Assembly (NCBI GenBank): GCA_001939145.1
Contig: LSRX01000510.1
Coordinates: 329,718 to 393,717, forward strand
Length of the DNA stretch: 64,000 nt
Direction of reading: 5' to 3'
From: Symbiodinium microadriaticum
Taxonomy: Eukaryota; Sar; Dinophyceae; Suessiales; Symbiodiniaceae
The stretch's first letter is position 1; each line of letters begins with the position of its first letter. Made by a program: the position numbers and the translations under genes. The notes beneath the pieces are model-generated. The model was not told where the DNA came from. It saw only the letters and a list, made by a program, of their open reading frames with translations, and searched no databases. Below are positions 62,585 to 64,000 of the stretch, in pieces.

Positions 62585-63061
62585 CTGCAGCTTTTTAGGG
62601 TTTTCTGCAGCTTTTTGGGGTTTAGGCTGTTCAGGGTTTAGGGCGTCGGGTTCCATTACTCCTCACGCTGCTAGGAGACAAGCCTTCACCCAGAGGGTGG
62701 GAGCCAGAACTTCGGTTCCGGATCCCTAACAACGTCTCATGGAAAAGGAGTGAAGGGTCAGGTTTCGAACTCATTGTTTCAGGTTCTTGACCTGGAGGGG
62801 GCAGCAGCCCAAGAACCTTACTTAACATGTAAACTTGTAAATATCAACACCTAGCAAAAAAGCTGTGCGAAGTGCCTGAAGGTTCGTGAACAGGCTAACA
62901 ATTTTCTTAGAGGTGTGCTGATACATGATAAGCCTCATCCCATGAACCCATAAACCCCTATGCCCACGAAAACCGCACCCCCTGCAACATCGTGACTGGA
63001 CTTGTGAAGGCAATATCGGTATCCCTACACGGAGTAGGTTTCAGTGATTTATGTTTACATC

Positions 63062-63130
63062 CCTAAACCCTAAAGCCTAAACCCTAAACCCAAACCCTAA
63101 ACCCTAAACCCTAGACCCTAGACCCTAACA
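63062..63130 (-). repeat. Telomere-like block (CCCTAAA)n
   Basis: About nine units, including CCCTAGA and CCTAAAGC variants. Confidence 0.9.
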
Positions 63131-63350
63131 TCCTTTCTTAAGCCGCGAACCCTGGACTTTCGTCCCTGGCTCCTCCTCCTGATCTGGAGGATCCAGAACC
63201 TCCGACGAAAAGTAGAACTGAGTTAAGGTTATTTTTGCGTTTAGGAGTTCAGGTTTACGGTCTAAGGTGGGGAAATTTTGGGGTTTCGGTTGGGGCTGAG
63301 GGTGCAGCATTCGGGTTGAGGCAGATCCGGGCTCTAGGGGTCAGGCTGGG

Positions 63351-63540
63351 AAGGAATCCACGCTTGGCTCGGAATCTTTGTCGAGAGTGGTGAATGTAGA
63401 GCTTTTCCAAAAGCAGTGCACCGTGATGGAGAGGGAAGCGAGTGATGCCGCAGCATCAGCTGGCACTTGCAATGTCTTGGGGAGCAGCGAGAGAGGATAA
63501 AGGGCTATACGTTTGTCGGTCGTGCACAGCCACTCTTCGG
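63351..63540 (-). CDS. Candidate exon, product unknown
   Basis: The minus frame EEWLCTTDKRIALYPLSLLP, then KTLQVPADAAASLASLSITV, is open to a stop at about 63350 with moderately GC-rich third positions. It lies between the acidic exon (63723) and the exon at 62584. It could be an exon with a donor before the stop, or chance. Confidence 0.3.
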
Positions 63541-63722
63541 AGCCCAGCAACCCACAAGCAAAGCACTACTACGATTCGAGCGAACACGAAGATAGGTGCC
63601 CAAGCATAGAGGGACAATGACTGGTGGAAGCCGACAACGTGCCAGTGATGCTGCTCCAAACTTGTCACGTTTCTGGGACAACAAGTGCCAGGGGGTCGTA
63701 GTTTTCGGACGCCCCACTATAC

Positions 63723-64000
63723 CTGCTCGACCGAACTGAAATCGAGTCCGAAGACGGCCCACGAATCTACGGGTGCTGCCTCGTCGGGGTCTCCCTCGTC
63801 CGCCCCTGCATCGTCGAAATGCTCGTCGTCGGGCTCTGCCTCGTCGAAATGTGCTTCGTCGGGGTCTCCCTCCTCAACCTCGCCCTCCTCCAGCTCTCCC
63901 TGCTCGGGCTCTCCCTCCTCGGGCTCTGCCTCCTCTGGCGCAGCCTCTTTCATCTCTTCGTCCGCCTCCAGCTCTGCATCAACCGGCTCCGCGTCCTCTG
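63723..64000 (-). CDS. Acidic pentapeptide-repeat exon, 5' part beyond window
   Basis: The frame is open from the window edge to CAG|GTATAG at 63723; GTATAG is either a GT donor or, read through, gives Val and stop. It encodes tandem five-residue units (EEAEP EEGEP EQGEL EEGEV EEGDP), later DEAHF and DDEHF forms, then VDSWAVFGLDFSSVEQ, which reads as ordinary protein. The 15-bp DNA periodicity comes from the repeat. Probably a disordered acidic region; no family. GC-rich third positions and position agree with the exons at 62.6-61.1 kb being the same gene. Confidence 0.5.

Noticed and set aside
1-64000. CRISPR arrays, tRNA, rRNA, bacterial operons or phage genes
   Set aside because: No spaced direct repeats, cloverleafs, rRNA segments or prokaryotic gene spacing were seen; the regular repeats are microsatellites and telomere-like DNA.

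Overview
The window looks like nuclear DNA of a dinoflagellate, possibly Symbiodiniaceae-like; that placement is an inference. It rests on four things: TTTAGGG-type telomere heptamers scattered everywhere, splice donors that are mostly GC and sometimes GA rather than GT, acceptors of the form AG|G, and very short GC-rich exons (about 30 to 130 nt, GC-rich third positions) lost in long repeat-filled introns. Every exon whose family I recognise lies on the minus strand, which fits a one-way gene array. No rRNA, tRNA, CRISPR array or prokaryotic operon is visible.

Reading from right to left (the direction of transcription): 63.7-61 kb holds exons of an acidic protein and one exon like an ABC-transporter nucleotide-binding domain. 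A terminal exon lies near 56.9 kb. An intronless 407-codon ORF, weakly LRR-like, lies at 55.1-56.3 kb. From 49.3 to 37.3 kb there is a string of short exons rich in charged residues, with no recognised family. At 30.65-30.71 kb a 57-nt exon encodes the first half of the NLE domain of the ribosome-biogenesis protein WDR12/Ytm1. From 28.6 to 15.2 kb at least 12 exons form a UDP-glycosyltransferase (GT28/GT1, sterol-glucosyltransferase type) with DWP, GLGSM and HHAGAGT motifs and a stop codon. From 14.1 to 2.3 kb at least 11 tiny exons give the second half of the NLE domain and several WD40 blades of WDR12/Ytm1; the gene runs off the left edge.

The most striking point is the order. A whole same-strand UGT gene sits between the two halves of the WDR12 NLE domain. 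This could be a nested gene in a 16.5-kb intron, a stray WDR12 exon copy, or an assembly error.

The rest is repeats: telomere-like blocks in both orientations, several families of roughly 100-bp foldback (MITE-like or introner-like) elements found in multiple copies, and long triplet, tetranucleotide and 9-bp arrays. Four single n characters appear to mark assembly gaps, two with duplicated flanks.

Exon boundaries were placed by eye from protein motif, reading phase and splice consensus. Repeat boundaries are approximate.
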